Counted from the first letter of the stretch, positions 44,565-53,844 are shown. The stretch is DNA of 64,000 nt from Mycolicibacterium sp. P1-5 (GCF_008329565.1 NZ_NPKT01000012.1:62001-126000), one strand, 5' to 3'. Notes: generated by a model not told the origin, from the letters alone. Program-made: numbers and translations.

Positions 44565-44673
44565 CTCGGCATGCTATGGCCGGGCTCACCGCGATCGACA
44601 GCGTCGGTCCCGGTATGTGGCACTGCTGACCTTTGGGTTTGATCCCACACCGGCGCGGGCATCTCTGTGCATC

Positions 44674-45768
44674 GTGAAACCGCCCAGCGTCGGCGTTGAG
44701 GAGGAATTCCTTCTCGTCGATCCCACCACCGGTGAACCGGTCGCCCGCAACATCGAGGTCGCCAAGTACGCGGCCGAGCGCGGGGTCGAGCTCCAACTGG
44801 AGTTGACCTCGTGTCAGGTCGAGACGACCTCTGATGTGGCACAGTCGAGTTCGCAACTGCGCCAACAGATCATCGAGCTCCGACAGGTGGCGGCCGAGTC
44901 CGCCGAAAAGGCCGGTGCGCGACTGCTGGCAGTCGGTCTGCCGCCGACGGTTCCGCACAGTTTCCCGATCACCGACACCCCGCGCTATCGCGAGATCGGC
45001 GAGCGGTTCGGGATGATCGCCCACGAGCAGGGGATCTGTGGCTGCCACGTCCACGTGGAGGTGCCCGACCGCGACGCGGCCATCGCCGTCAGCAACTGGC
45101 TGCGGCCGTGGTTGCCGATGCTGTTGGCGTTGACCGCCAACTCGGCGATCTACCGCAACGCCGACAGCGGCCATGCCAGCTGGCGCAGTGTGTTGTGGGC
45201 ACGCTGGCCCAGCGCCGGGCCGCCGCCGCACTTCGATTCCGCCGAGCACTACGACTCGATCGTCGGCCTGATGAATGACGCCGGCGCCATGCTCGACGAG
45301 GGCATGGTCTATTGGGACGTCCGCCCCTCCGAGAAATTCCCGACGGTGGAGATCCGGGTCGCCGATGTTCCGGCCACCGCGGCCGAGACTGTCCTGCTGG
45401 CGACGCTCAGCCGCGCCGCGGTGATGACCGCGTTGGCCGCTGAGCGCGGCGGCCACAAGGCGCCCAAGGTCGACGACCACATCGTGCGGACGGCGTACTG
45501 GAAGGCCGCGCACGACGGATTGGACGGCCAGGCGATCGACGTCATGGAGGGGTGGGCGTCCGCCCCGACGTCACGAGTACTGGGCGAGTGGCTGGGACTG
45601 CTGCAACCGGCGCTCGACGATCTGGGCGACAGTGAATGGGTGCACGCGGAGCTGGGCCGACTGCTGCGGGACGGTAACGGTGCCATGCGACAGCGGGCCG
45701 CGTGGCGCGAACGCCACGAGGTCGCCGACGTCATCGCCGCCGCCGCCGAGGCGACCCTGGAGACCTAA
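44674..45768 (+). CDS. Glutamate-cysteine-ligase-like carboxylate-amine ligase (YbdK/Rv0433 type)
   Basis: GTG 44674 yields 364 residues with the GCS2 pattern [45 protein letters not shown] and a C-terminal [17 protein letters not shown]. It belongs to the YbdK family of ATP-dependent glutamate-cysteine ligases with weak or unknown activity; mycobacteria use mycothiol, not glutathione. Longer readings to 44353 overlap the oxidoreductase start and are rejected. The stop overlaps the convergent rskA stop by 4 nt. Confidence 0.85.
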   Translation: MKPPSVGVEEEFLLVDPTTGEPVARNIEVAKYAAERGVELQLELTSCQVETTSDVAQSSSQLRQQIIELRQVAAESAEKAGARLLAVGLPPTVPHSFPITDTPRYREIGERFGMIAHEQGICGCHVHVEVPDRDAAIAVSNWLRPWLPMLLALTANSAIYRNADSGHASWRSVLWARWPSAGPPPHFDSAEHYDSIVGLMNDAGAMLDEGMVYWDVRPSEKFPTVEIRVADVPATAAETVLLATLSRAAVMTALAAERGGHKAPKVDDHIVRTAYWKAAHDGLDGQAIDVMEGWASAPTSRVLGEWLGLLQPALDDLGDSEWVHAELGRLLRDGNGAMRQRAAWRERHEVADVIAAAAEATLET

Positions 45769-46496
45769 GCCAACGGAAGTTCGGCGACCACCTGGCCGGT
45801 CGGCTGCGTCGACCCCGTTCCGGGTTCGACGGTGAACTTCAGCGCCGTCGAGTTGCCGAGGTCCGACAGCACCGCGGTGGTCGACGGCGTCACCGCGTTG
45901 TCGTCCATCGTCCCGGCAGACGTGGCGCCGCTGGTGCTGACCAGCCACATCTGATACACCGTGCCCGGCGTCGGTTTCGGTACGTCGTTCATCACCAGCA
46001 CACCGGCGTTCTTCTCGCGCGAGAACACCACTGTCGCGGTGCCGCCGCCGGGAATCGCGCCGGAGACGGTGTGTACGTCCTTGGCGGCGAACACCTGCTG
46101 CGCGGTCGACACCTTCGCAGGCTCGGGGCGCAGCGCGACACCGATGCCAACGGCGCCGAGGCCGATCACCAGTGCGGCCGCCACCGCGAGCACGGCTGCC
46201 CGCCAGCCGCGACCCGTCGAAACAGGTTGCGGCGCAGGGAGACTGCGGACATTGTCGTCGGCGACCGCGTCCAGCAGTCGTTGGCGCAGATCCCTCGGCG
46301 GCTCGCTCGCGCTCACCGCCGAGACGACGGCCATGGTTTCGCGGACGGCGCGTACCTCGTCGTAGAAGGCGTCGGCGTCGGGCCCGCCCAGCTGTGCCAG
46401 CCGGTCCTCGATTTCGCCGCGCTCAGAGTCGGACACCGCGTGCAACGCATACGGCACGGCCAATTCCAGCAGGTCGCTCATCTGTGGTTCCGTCAT
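45765..46496 (-). CDS. rskA: Anti-sigma-K factor RskA
   Basis: The 243-residue membrane protein has a cytoplasmic anti-sigma domain ([20 protein letters not shown]), one membrane helix at about residues 100-122 and an external domain with [13 protein letters not shown] typical of RskA. ATG 46496 overlaps the sigK stop (ATGA), the usual way sigma and anti-sigma are kept in balance. In M. tuberculosis RskA releases SigK after regulated proteolysis. Confidence 0.92.
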   Translation of the reverse strand: MTEPQMSDLLELAVPYALHAVSDSERGEIEDRLAQLGGPDADAFYDEVRAVRETMAVVSAVSASEPPRDLRQRLLDAVADDNVRSLPAPQPVSTGRGWRAAVLAVAAALVIGLGAVGIGVALRPEPAKVSTAQQVFAAKDVHTVSGAIPGGGTATVVFSREKNAGVLVMNDVPKPTPGTVYQMWLVSTSGATSAGTMDDNAVTPSTTAVLSDLGNSTALKFTVEPGTGSTQPTGQVVAELPLA

Positions 46497-47056
46497 CGCA
46501 CACCCAAACAATTACGAAGCCCGCGAAGCGCATCGCGCATCCGCGACTTCACCGTGGCCAGGTTGGCGGTCAACCGCTCCGACACCTGGACGTAGGTCAT
46601 CCCTTGGTAATAGGCGAGTTCGATGCACTCGCGTTGCACCTTGGTGAGCCCGTCCAGGCAGGCGGCCACCTCTCGTCGTTCGTCTTCGGTGATCACCGCG
46701 TCGGCGACGTAATCGGACGGCGGCTCCACGCTCGTCGCGCCGTACCGGCTCTCGCGTTGCGTCAGGGCCTGCTCGGAGCGCACGCGGTCCACGGCGCGGC
46801 GGTGCGCGAGCGTGAGCAGCCACGCCACCGCGCTGCCCGACGCAGGGTCGTAGCTTTCCGCGGTCCGCCACACCTGTAGGTAGACGTCCTGGGTGGTCTC
46901 TTCGCTGTAGCCCTGGTCGCGCAGAACCCGAGTGATGAGGCCGTACACCCGCGAGCGGGTGGCGTCGTAGAAGGAGGCGAAGGCGTCGGGGTCGCGCTGC
47001 GCCACCCGGCGCAGGAGTGCGTCGAGATCAGCGGCCGCGGTCGTCAACGCCGCCAT
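46493..47056 (-). CDS. sigK: ECF sigma factor SigK
   Basis: ATG 47056 gives 187 residues, the same length as M. tuberculosis SigK. Region 2 has [20 protein letters not shown] and [19 protein letters not shown]; region 4 has [20 protein letters not shown] with [13 protein letters not shown] as recognition helix. It is followed by rskA in ATGA overlap. In M. tuberculosis SigK controls mpt83/mpt70 and its own locus. Longer N-terminal readings to 47257 are out of family. Confidence 0.94.
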   Translation of the reverse strand: MAALTTAAADLDALLRRVAQRDPDAFASFYDATRSRVYGLITRVLRDQGYSEETTQDVYLQVWRTAESYDPASGSAVAWLLTLAHRRAVDRVRSEQALTQRESRYGATSVEPPSDYVADAVITEDERREVAACLDGLTKVQRECIELAYYQGMTYVQVSERLTANLATVKSRMRDALRGLRNCLGVR

Positions 47057-47120
47057 CCAAGTTTTGCTGGCATCGTGGCGTAGCCTAACGGCCCCACCGG
47101 CCGTAGAAGTCACGCACATC

Positions 47121-47894
47121 TCACGAAGGCATCCACGAACGTTTCTGTGCGGTCCAGCCGGGACGGATCGCCACGGGGTGCGGCAAGCGTTCCGGCCGAC
47201 CGGCCGGGCGCGGTATCGCCGGGACGCCTCGCAACCGCAACACGAAGGTGTGCACACGCATGCTCAACGCGGTCATCTGCGGAGCCAGCGGCGCCGTCAC
47301 CTGCAGCCGCAGGATCTGCCCGGCCGTTGCGGGCCGCCGGGTGCCGCGGACGGTCGCCACCAAGGCGGTCTCGTGGTCGCGCATCAGCGACATCCGCAGG
47401 TCGACTTCCTGGTCGGGCCGTGGCGCGCTGACCGTGTACTGGCCGTCGGTACCGCCGAACGGCGAGGTGTATTCACCCGGCGGCAGCAGGTAGACGTCCC
47501 GGCGTCCGCCCTGCTGCGTCTCGGCCAGCACACACCGCAGCACGCCGTCGGAGGCGTGGCACCAGAACAGGCTCAACGGATTGCAGGCCCGGCCCAGCAC
47601 GCGTGGCAACAGCAGCGCGGTGATCCGGCCATCCGGCAGGTGAACGCCGTGGTCGGCCAGCACGGCGTCGACTCGCTGCCGGAGAGTGTCATCGGGCGCG
47701 CCGTGGAAGTGGTCTTTCGCCTCGAAGCGGGCGAACGGCTGCAGCCAGCGGGGCAGCCGGGGCAGGTCGTCGATGTCGACGTACCAGCTGTAGCTAGAGC
47801 GCTCGGTGTGGTGGTGCACCGGTGACCTCCGTAATTGCGTGATGCGGGTCCGGTACAGCGCGGTCGTCGGGCGGTGGGTGCTTGTCGGTTCCAC
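47121..47894 (-). CDS. DUF1365 protein (Rv0448c-like)
   Basis: A 257-residue protein with the DUF1365 pattern TALYRTRITQLRRSPVHHH, SYSWYVDIDDLPRLPRW, ITALLLPRVLGRACNPLSLF and the metal-like HASDGVLRCVLAET. In M. tuberculosis its homologue is in the SigK-controlled cluster with a cyclopropane synthase and an amine oxidase. Here those partners are absent and DUF1365 sits 64 nt upstream of sigK. GTG 47894 is the assumed start. Function unknown; linked to lipid modification by context. Confidence 0.82.
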   Translation of the reverse strand: MEPTSTHRPTTALYRTRITQLRRSPVHHHTERSSYSWYVDIDDLPRLPRWLQPFARFEAKDHFHGAPDDTLRQRVDAVLADHGVHLPDGRITALLLPRVLGRACNPLSLFWCHASDGVLRCVLAETQQGGRRDVYLLPPGEYTSPFGGTDGQYTVSAPRPDQEVDLRMSLMRDHETALVATVRGTRRPATAGQILRLQVTAPLAPQMTALSMRVHTFVLRLRGVPAIPRPAGRPERLPHPVAIRPGWTAQKRSWMPS

Positions 47895-47933
47895 ACCTGT
47901 TATTCGGAGCAGGCCGGCGCGTGGATGGGTGAG

Positions 47934-48989
47934 TCAGGAAGCCGGCCAGGCGTGCGCGGCCGAAACCAGGCCCTGAACCAATGCCGACGTCGCCGCGGAA
48001 AGCCCGTCGGCATCGGGCGGCTGGCTGCGCGGGCTGATTCCCCGCACCCGGGTCGGCAATTCCAGCTGTGCGCCGCCGCCGCGCGTTCGGTTGACCGGGT
48101 TGTCGGGATGCAGGCCGCGCAGTTCGGCCGGGATGGACTCGAGATCGGTGACGACCCGGTAGCCGGGCAGGTCGAGATGGCCTGCGACGTGGTCCGCGAG
48201 TTCCCGGTTGCGGCCGCCGGCCAGCAGCTCGGTGCTGCGGCCGATGCGGCCGTACCCGTGCAGCGACACCGCCACCTCGACGTGGTCCAGAAATGCCGCG
48301 AGGCGGTCGGATTCGGTGCCGAGATAACGCGCCGACGGCAGGTGGTGCGGATAGTTCTTGGGATGGCGCAGCAGATACAGCGACGCGCCCGCGGCGTCGG
48401 CGGCGCGTTCGGCGATGACGTCGGTCATCTGCTCCAGACCGCCGCCGTGAATGGCCAGGAACCCGAACCGCGACCGCAGCCGGCTCTCCTCGACGATCGA
48501 CGGATCGGCGAGCAGTTCGGAAAGTGTTTGCGGCCCGGACTTATTCGATGCCAGCGGCCGTGGCCAGTTCGCCGGATCCCAGCGGCGCAGGAAGTCGACC
48601 CAGCGTTGCGGCAGTCCGTGGTGCAGCGCGCCGTCGATGATGCGCTCCAAGTACCCGGGACGGGGTGGGCCGGGTTCGGTGCGGTGGTCGATGTACACCC
48701 AGGCTGGGGCGGGCCCGTCCGCGGTGTGCACGGTCAGCCGGTCGCGGCGATACCGCACCGGCACACCCTCGGCGCTGTCCAGGGTGGCGAGGTCGTGGTC
48801 GCTCAGCCACCACAGCACCCCGTGCACGGTGCTACCCGTGAAGGGTTCTACGGTGGCTACGCCGCGCTCGTTGATCAGCCAGTCGTGGTCGGCCAGGGTC
48901 GCCGGCCGGGGGTCGGCGGCCTCGGGACAACGCCGGGCCATCTGCTGGGCACACAGGTTCGACCCGTAGGCGAAATACGGGTGCTTCAC
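47934..48989 (-). CDS. Gamma-glutamylcyclotransferase-poly-gamma-glutamate hydrolase fusion
   Basis: The 351-residue protein joins two domains. Residues 1-130 are a gamma-glutamylcyclotransferase/AIG2 fold: YFAYGSNLCAQQMARRCPEA at the start, GVLWWLSDHDLATLDSAEG in the middle. Residues about 160-345 match the poly-gamma-glutamate hydrolase family (PF05908 type): FGFLAIHGGGLEQMTDVIAE, AVSLHGYGRIG, GGRNRELADHVAGHLDLPGY and NRTRGGGAQLELPTRVRG, with His residues for zinc. Both activities act on gamma-glutamyl bonds. It begins 1 nt after the mntH stop, so it is probably in the same operon. Confidence 0.8.
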   Translation of the reverse strand: MKHPYFAYGSNLCAQQMARRCPEAADPRPATLADHDWLINERGVATVEPFTGSTVHGVLWWLSDHDLATLDSAEGVPVRYRRDRLTVHTADGPAPAWVYIDHRTEPGPPRPGYLERIIDGALHHGLPQRWVDFLRRWDPANWPRPLASNKSGPQTLSELLADPSIVEESRLRSRFGFLAIHGGGLEQMTDVIAERAADAAGASLYLLRHPKNYPHHLPSARYLGTESDRLAAFLDHVEVAVSLHGYGRIGRSTELLAGGRNRELADHVAGHLDLPGYRVVTDLESIPAELRGLHPDNPVNRTRGGGAQLELPTRVRGISPRSQPPDADGLSAATSALVQGLVSAAHAWPAS

Positions 48990-48990
48990 T

Positions 48991-50205
48991 TCAGTGGGCG
49001 AGCGTGAGATAGATCAGTACCACGTTCAGCAGCGTAATCACTGCCGCCACCGTCCAGCCGAATGCCGTGGTCAGTCTGCTGTTGACGTCGGACCCCATCA
49101 GCTCGGAATTACTGGTCAGCCGTATCAACGGGATCAATGCGAACGGGATCCCGAACGACAGCACCACTTGGGAGATCACCAGCGCGCGGCTCGGATCGAT
49201 GCCGGCGCCCAGCACCACGAGTGCGGGGATCAGCGTGACCAGCCGGCGCACGAGCAGCGGGAAGGTTTTGTGCAACAACCCCTGCATGAGCATGGCCCCG
49301 GCGTATGCCCCGACCGACGTCGACGCCAGACCGGAGGCCAGCAGCCCGACCGCGAAAAGCAGTGCGACCGTTGGTCCCAACGCGTCGCGGACGGCGGCGT
49401 GCGCCCCTTCGATCGAGTCGGTGTTGTCGCGGCCCTGCAGGTTGCTCGCGGCGATCAGCAGCATCGACATGTTGACTGCACCTGCCACCAGCATGGCGAT
49501 GCTGACATCCCATCGAGTGATCCGCAGCAACCGGGCGCGCGGCGCACCGGCTTCGGGGTGTCCGTGCCGGTCGCGGGCGAGCCCGGAATGCAGGTAGACG
49601 GCATGCGGCATCACGGTCGCGCCGAGTATGGCCGTGGCCAGCAGGACACTCTCCGGTCCGTCGAATCGGGGCAGCAGTCCGCCCAGTACTTCGGCGGCAG
49701 GCGGTGTCCGGACGAACAGGCTGGACAGGAAGCCGATCGCGATGACCATCAACAGACCCGTGATGACGCGCTCGAACACCCGCTGCCCCCGGCGGTCTTG
49801 GACGGCCAGCAGCACCAGCGACACCGCCCCGGTGATCACCCCGCCGAGCAGGAACGGCAGGCCGAACAACAGTCGCAGCGCGAGCGCACCACCGACCACC
49901 TCGGCCAGGTCGGTGGCGATCGCGACCAGCTCGGCCTGCATCCAGTAGCCGATGCGGGTCGGTGTCCGGGTGTGGTCGCGTACGGCTTCGGGCAGGGTGC
50001 GGCCGGTCACCAGCCCGAGCTTGGCCGACAGGTACTGGACCACTCCGGCCATCACGTTGGCCACCACGATCACCCAGACCAGCAGGAACCCGAACTGGGC
50101 GCCTGCACTGATATTGGCCGCGACGTTGCCCGGGTCGACGTAGGCGATCGCGGCGACGAAGGCCGGACCAAGCAAGTACCAACCCGCGCTGCGGTCGCGC
50201 GTCAC
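48991..50205 (-). CDS. mntH: Nramp-family divalent metal transporter MntH
   Basis: The 404-residue transporter has the Nramp helix 1 motif DPGNVAANISAGAQFGF and helix 6 motif MPHAVYLHSGL, with about eleven membrane helices. These residues bind Mn2+ and Fe2+ in the family. GTG 50205 is preferred because GGGGA is 9 nt upstream; TTG 50214 abuts that site. A metalloregulator-like palindrome lies 46 nt upstream. The cyclotransferase fusion follows almost without gap. Confidence 0.9.
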   Translation of the reverse strand: MTRDRSAGWYLLGPAFVAAIAYVDPGNVAANISAGAQFGFLLVWVIVVANVMAGVVQYLSAKLGLVTGRTLPEAVRDHTRTPTRIGYWMQAELVAIATDLAEVVGGALALRLLFGLPFLLGGVITGAVSLVLLAVQDRRGQRVFERVITGLLMVIAIGFLSSLFVRTPPAAEVLGGLLPRFDGPESVLLATAILGATVMPHAVYLHSGLARDRHGHPEAGAPRARLLRITRWDVSIAMLVAGAVNMSMLLIAASNLQGRDNTDSIEGAHAAVRDALGPTVALLFAVGLLASGLASTSVGAYAGAMLMQGLLHKTFPLLVRRLVTLIPALVVLGAGIDPSRALVISQVVLSFGIPFALIPLIRLTSNSELMGSDVNSRLTTAFGWTVAAVITLLNVVLIYLTLAH

Positions 50206-50250
50206 CTGTGCCAATCCCCGAGCTTTCTATCCGGTCCCTCAAACTCAAAA

Positions 50251-50262
50251 GTTAGGGTAACC
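50251..50262. promoter_or_regulatory. MntR/IdeR-like metal box upstream of mntH
   Basis: GTTAGGGTAACC matches 11 of 12 bases of the GTTAGGCTAACC core of the IdeR/DtxR-type consensus, and GTTA-GGG-TAAC is a perfect small palindrome. It is 46 nt before the mntH GTG. Manganese- or iron-dependent repression is expected; flanking bases match less well. Confidence 0.55.
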
Positions 50263-50273
50263 GAAAGAGCTCG

Positions 50274-50516
50274 TCACAAACCGATGAAGATCCCGCCCAG
50301 TCCGATGCCGAAGCCGCCGTAGCCCCAGCCGGCCAGCGGATTCTGCAGGGCCGGGTTGGGCGAGGTGGTGATCTGGGAGTGGCCGGGCGTTTCGCAGATT
50401 GTCGTGCTGGGTCCGGTGTTGGTGCACTGCGCCGGGCGGGCCACCGCCGGGACGGCCAGCACCACACTCACGACCGCAATCAGTAGGGGAGCGCCAAGAA
50501 CAATCTTGGTCCGCAT
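50274..50516 (-). CDS. Small secreted protein A with Cys pair
   Basis: An 80-residue protein with a signal peptide (LLIAVVSVVLAVPAVARPA, cleavage after AVA or ARPA). The mature part is about 55 residues with CTNTGPSTTICETPG and a Gly-rich tail (GWGYGGFGIGLGGIFIGL). It is paralogous to the next gene. Start ATG 50516 is clear. No family function known; probably exported to the envelope. Confidence 0.75.
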   Translation of the reverse strand: MRTKIVLGAPLLIAVVSVVLAVPAVARPAQCTNTGPSTTICETPGHSQITTSPNPALQNPLAGWGYGGFGIGLGGIFIGL

Positions 50517-50549
50517 GGTGGCCTCCTTCGTGGCCGTGCGATCGAAAAG

Positions 50550-50882
50550 TCAGCGGCCTCCGCCGCCATGGCCGCCGCCACCGCCGCCGGGGCCGGGGCC
50601 GGGGCCGCCGAAAATCAGTGCAGGACCGTAGAACTCGTCGCCCCAGGGGTAGGCGAAATCCTCCGGAACCTCGGGGGTTGCGTTGAGCTCCACATTGCCT
50701 GGGGTGGCGCACTCGGTGGTCTGGCCACCGATGACCGTGCTGCCGCCGGTGTCGACGCAGCTGGGAATCGTCGGGTTGATCAATGTCGTGTCAGCGGATG
50801 CGGCCGGCGCAAGCGCGCCGGTAAGCACACCGGCCGCGATGATGATCGGAAAGACGTAGCGGAGCCTTTGCCGCATTGACAT
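50550..50882 (-). CDS. Small secreted protein B with Cys pair and Gly/Pro-rich tail
   Basis: A 110-residue protein with a signal peptide (FPIIIAAGVLTGALAPAASA) and a mature domain with SCVDTGGST and TTECATPGNVEL, aligning with the C-x..-C-ETPG pattern of the downstream gene. The C-terminus is low-complexity Gly/Pro/His (PGPGPGGGGGGHGGGG). ATG 50882 or 50876 may start it. Both genes are co-oriented, 33 nt apart. Confidence 0.75.
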   Translation of the reverse strand: MSMRQRLRYVFPIIIAAGVLTGALAPAASADTTLINPTIPSCVDTGGSTVIGGQTTECATPGNVELNATPEVPEDFAYPWGDEFYGPALIFGGPGPGPGGGGGGHGGGGR

Positions 50883-50900
50883 TCCTTTCCTGGCAGTTCC

Positions 50901-51977
50901 CTAACTAGGAGCGTACAGCCCTTTGCCAGTGACGAGCGGCAAGTCGATTGTGGTGCGGATGCCGGCCGGTGCCGCCACCACCGAAGGGATGGCATTGACG
51001 AGGCGCATCGCGGTGGCCACCAACCCGGCGTGGTTGTGGTCGCCGTTGGGCGAGCCCAGGCATACATCCACGGCGTAGGACGGTTCGCCGGTGATCTCGA
51101 TGCGGTAGTTGCCGCCGGGCTGGGCCGGCTGCGGCCACTCCGGATAGAGGTCCTCGCGCAGCCGGGTGACGTGTTCGAGGACGATGACCGGTGCGCCGCC
51201 GACCAATCCGATCACTTCGAAGCGCAGCCCCGCAGCCGTGCCCTTGGCGATGGTGCCTGCGGCGATCTCGATGTCCTCCGGCGCGGGCTCACGCACGTAC
51301 ATGTCTTCGATGCCGTCGAGTTCGAGTCCGAGCCCGGCCGCGATCTGGCGGATCACCGAGCCCCAGGCCAGACTCAGCACGCCGGGCTGCAACAGCATCG
51401 GGATGTCGTCGAGCGGTTTGCCGAAGCCCATCACGTCGAACATCACCGTGGGACTGTCGTACGTTGCGTAATCGAGGATCTCCATGCAGCGGATCTGCTC
51501 GATGCGCTGGCAGGTGCCCGCGAGCGCCAGCGGCAGTAGGTCGTTGGCGAAGCCAGGGTCGATACCATTGACGAATAGGCTCGAATTGCCTTGCTGGGCA
51601 GCATCTTCCAGCGGCTTGATCATCTCATCGGGAATCACCTCCCACGGCCACTGCAGGAAGACCGGGCCGCTGCCGACGACGTTGATACCGGCGGCCAGGA
51701 TGCGCCGGTAGTCCTCCAGCGCCTCGGGCAGCCGGTTGTCGGCCAGCGCGTTGTAGACGATGGCGTCTGGCTTGGCCGCCAGAATCGCGTCGAGATCGGT
51801 GGTGGCGGTGACGCCGCTGGCGTCGGAAAGCCCCGCCAGTTCGGCGGCGTCCTTGCCGGCCTTGGCATCCGAGGAGACCCAGACCCCGGTGAGCTCGAAC
51901 GCCGGGTTGGTGATCAATGCCTTGAGCGCGTGGACACCGACATTGCCGGTGCCGACTTGTGCGACGCGAATGGCCAT
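50901..51977 (-). CDS. NAD(P)-binding dihydrodipicolinate reductase-like protein (Rv0926c-like)
   Basis: A 358-residue protein with an N-terminal Rossmann fold, IRVAQVGTGNVGVHALKALI, and a DapB-like or 2,4-diaminopentanoate dehydrogenase-like body (AGINVVGSGPVFLQWPWEVI, LFVNGIDPGFANDLLPLALA). Length and the upstream SDR gene match M. tuberculosis Rv0926c-Rv0927c. Substrate unknown; the two reductases probably act in one pathway. Confidence 0.85.
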   Translation of the reverse strand: MAIRVAQVGTGNVGVHALKALITNPAFELTGVWVSSDAKAGKDAAELAGLSDASGVTATTDLDAILAAKPDAIVYNALADNRLPEALEDYRRILAAGINVVGSGPVFLQWPWEVIPDEMIKPLEDAAQQGNSSLFVNGIDPGFANDLLPLALAGTCQRIEQIRCMEILDYATYDSPTVMFDVMGFGKPLDDIPMLLQPGVLSLAWGSVIRQIAAGLGLELDGIEDMYVREPAPEDIEIAAGTIAKGTAAGLRFEVIGLVGGAPVIVLEHVTRLREDLYPEWPQPAQPGGNYRIEITGEPSYAVDVCLGSPNGDHNHAGLVATAMRLVNAIPSVVAAPAGIRTTIDLPLVTGKGLYAPS

Positions 51978-52000
51978 GGGCGCTCCCTAAAGGTCCGGGC

Positions 52001-52792
52001 TTACAGGTCTGGGATGGGAAGGTCGAGGTTCGGCACGATGAGGCCGCCGTCGACCTCGATCATCTTGCCGGTGAGGTAACTCGCGGCGGGCGAGGCGAGA
52101 TAGACCGCGGCCGCGGCGATGTCGAGCGGATCGCCAAGTCGCTTCATGGGAGTCGCCTTCTCCATCGGGTCACGCAGCGCGTCGTTGGAGGCAACGATTT
52201 CCAGCGCTGAGGTGAGGATGGATCCCGGTGCGATGGCGTTGACCCGGACCTTGGGGGAGAGGTCCAGCGCAGTGAGCCGGGTGTAATGCGCCAGGGCGGC
52301 TTTGGCGGTGCTGTAGGCGGCGAATCCACGCCCGGCCAGCCGGCCCATCGTCGAGGTGATGTTGATGATGTTGCCGCCGCCGGAGTGCTCGATCATCAGC
52401 GGTACGGCGGCGACAGTGAGTGCGTGCGCGGTCAGGACGTTGAAGGTGAAGGCGTCCTTCATGTCTTTGACACTGGTGTTGAGCAGGGCGTTGGGCATCG
52501 TGCCGCCCACGTTGTTGACGACGATGTCGAGCTTGCCGAACGCCTCGACAGCGGTGCCGGCCAGTTCTGCCGTCGTCTCCGGGTGCGCGAGATCGCCGAC
52601 GACGATATGGGCACGACGGCCTACCGCCTCGATCTGCTGGGCGACCGATTCCAACTCCGACCGGGTGCGCGAGCCGATGACGACGTCAGCACCGACTTCG
52701 GCGAATGCGACGGCGATTGCCGCTCCCAGGCCGCGACCGCCGCCGGTGACCACTGCAACTTGACCGTCAAGTCTGAATTTGTCGAGTATCAC
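52001..52792 (-). CDS. Short-chain dehydrogenase/reductase (Rv0927c-like)
   Basis: GTG 52792 gives 263 residues, the same as Rv0927c, and follows an AGAGGGAC site. Motifs: cofactor loop [13 protein letters not shown], and catalytic Ser-Tyr-Lys in [20 protein letters not shown] followed by KAAL. It lies 23 nt upstream of the DapB-like gene in the same operon. Classical SDR dimer or tetramer; substrate unknown. Confidence 0.9.
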   Translation of the reverse strand: MILDKFRLDGQVAVVTGGGRGLGAAIAVAFAEVGADVVIGSRTRSELESVAQQIEAVGRRAHIVVGDLAHPETTAELAGTAVEAFGKLDIVVNNVGGTMPNALLNTSVKDMKDAFTFNVLTAHALTVAAVPLMIEHSGGGNIINITSTMGRLAGRGFAAYSTAKAALAHYTRLTALDLSPKVRVNAIAPGSILTSALEIVASNDALRDPMEKATPMKRLGDPLDIAAAAVYLASPAASYLTGKMIEVDGGLIVPNLDLPIPDL

Positions 52793-52885
52793 GTGTCCCT
52801 CTTCCCTTGTCCGCGAACACGGTAACAAGATCAGCGAGGTTGACGACGTGGAATTCGGAACGAAATTGAAACACGTTCTACTTCG

Positions 52886-53809
52886 TCACGACTTCTTGGC
52901 GGCAGCCTTCTTCGCAGCTTTCTTGGCCGGTGCTTTTTTGGCCGCGGTCTTCTTAGCGGGAGCCTTTTTCGCCGCCGCCTTCTTCGCCGGCGCCTCGCCG
53001 TCGGAGTCCTCCGACCCGCCCCGGCGGCGTTTGACACTGGCCTCGAGCTTCGCGAGGAGGTCGGAGACGTCCTCGGTCTCGTCGAGCTCGGCAGGCTGGT
53101 CCTCGGTGGTGAACGCCTCGCCGCCCTCGAGCTTGGCAGAGACGAGTTCCTTGAGCTGCTCCTGATAGGTATCGCGGAACTCGTCGGGCCGGAAGTCGTC
53201 GGCCATCGACTCGACGACCTGGCCGGCCATCTTCAGCTCGGCGGGCTTGATCTCGACCTCTTTGTCGAGCACCGGGAAGTCGGGGTCGCGGATCTCGTCG
53301 GGCCACAGCAGCGTGTGGATGACCATCACGTCCCGCTTGGAGAAGTCCTTGACCCGCAGCGCGGCCAGCCGGGTCTTGTTGCGCAGCGCGAAGTGCACGA
53401 TCGCCACCCGATCGGTGTCGGCGAGCGTTTTGGCCAGCAGCACATAGGACTTCGAGGATTTGCCGTCGGGCTCCAGGAAATAACTGCGGTCGTACATCAG
53501 CGGGTCGATCTCGCTGGCGGCGACGAACTCGACCACCTCGATCTCGTGGCTGCGTTCCTCGGGCAGGGTGGCGATGTCCTCGTCGGTGATGATGACGGTC
53601 TGGCCGTCGTCGGATTCGTAGGCCTTGGCGATGTCGCGGTATTCGACGACCTCGCCGCACACCTCGCACACCCGCTTGTAGCGGATGCGGCCGTTGTCCT
53701 TGGCGTGCACCTGATGGAACTTCAGATCATGGTCCTCGGTGGCGCTGTACACCTTGACAGGGACGTTCACCAGACCGAATGCGATCGAGCCTTTCCAGAT
53801 GGAACGCAT
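52886..53809 (-). CDS. ku: Ku DNA end-binding protein with basic tail
   Basis: The 307-residue protein matches bacterial Ku: MRSIWKGSIAFGLVNVPVKV, HDLKFHQVHAKDNGRIRYKR, VVEFVAASEIDPLMYDRSYF. After about residue 265 comes a Lys/Ala/Pro tail of repeated AKK units (PAKKAAAKKAPAKKTAAKK), longer than in M. tuberculosis Ku (273 residues). Such tails bind DNA and aid LigD-dependent joining. It is divergent from ligD across a small secreted gene. Confidence 0.95.
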   Translation of the reverse strand: MRSIWKGSIAFGLVNVPVKVYSATEDHDLKFHQVHAKDNGRIRYKRVCEVCGEVVEYRDIAKAYESDDGQTVIITDEDIATLPEERSHEIEVVEFVAASEIDPLMYDRSYFLEPDGKSSKSYVLLAKTLADTDRVAIVHFALRNKTRLAALRVKDFSKRDVMVIHTLLWPDEIRDPDFPVLDKEVEIKPAELKMAGQVVESMADDFRPDEFRDTYQEQLKELVSAKLEGGEAFTTEDQPAELDETEDVSDLLAKLEASVKRRRGGSEDSDGEAPAKKAAAKKAPAKKTAAKKAPAKKAAKKAAAKKS

Positions 53810-53844
53810 ATGTCCAGTATGCAGGCCTGACCGGCGATGCCGGG

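Noticed and set aside
50245..50712. A 155-codon minus-strand ORF overlapping the two small secreted genes
   Set aside because: It lies in another frame, is Arg/Pro-rich, and lacks the signal peptides that the two shorter ORFs both have.
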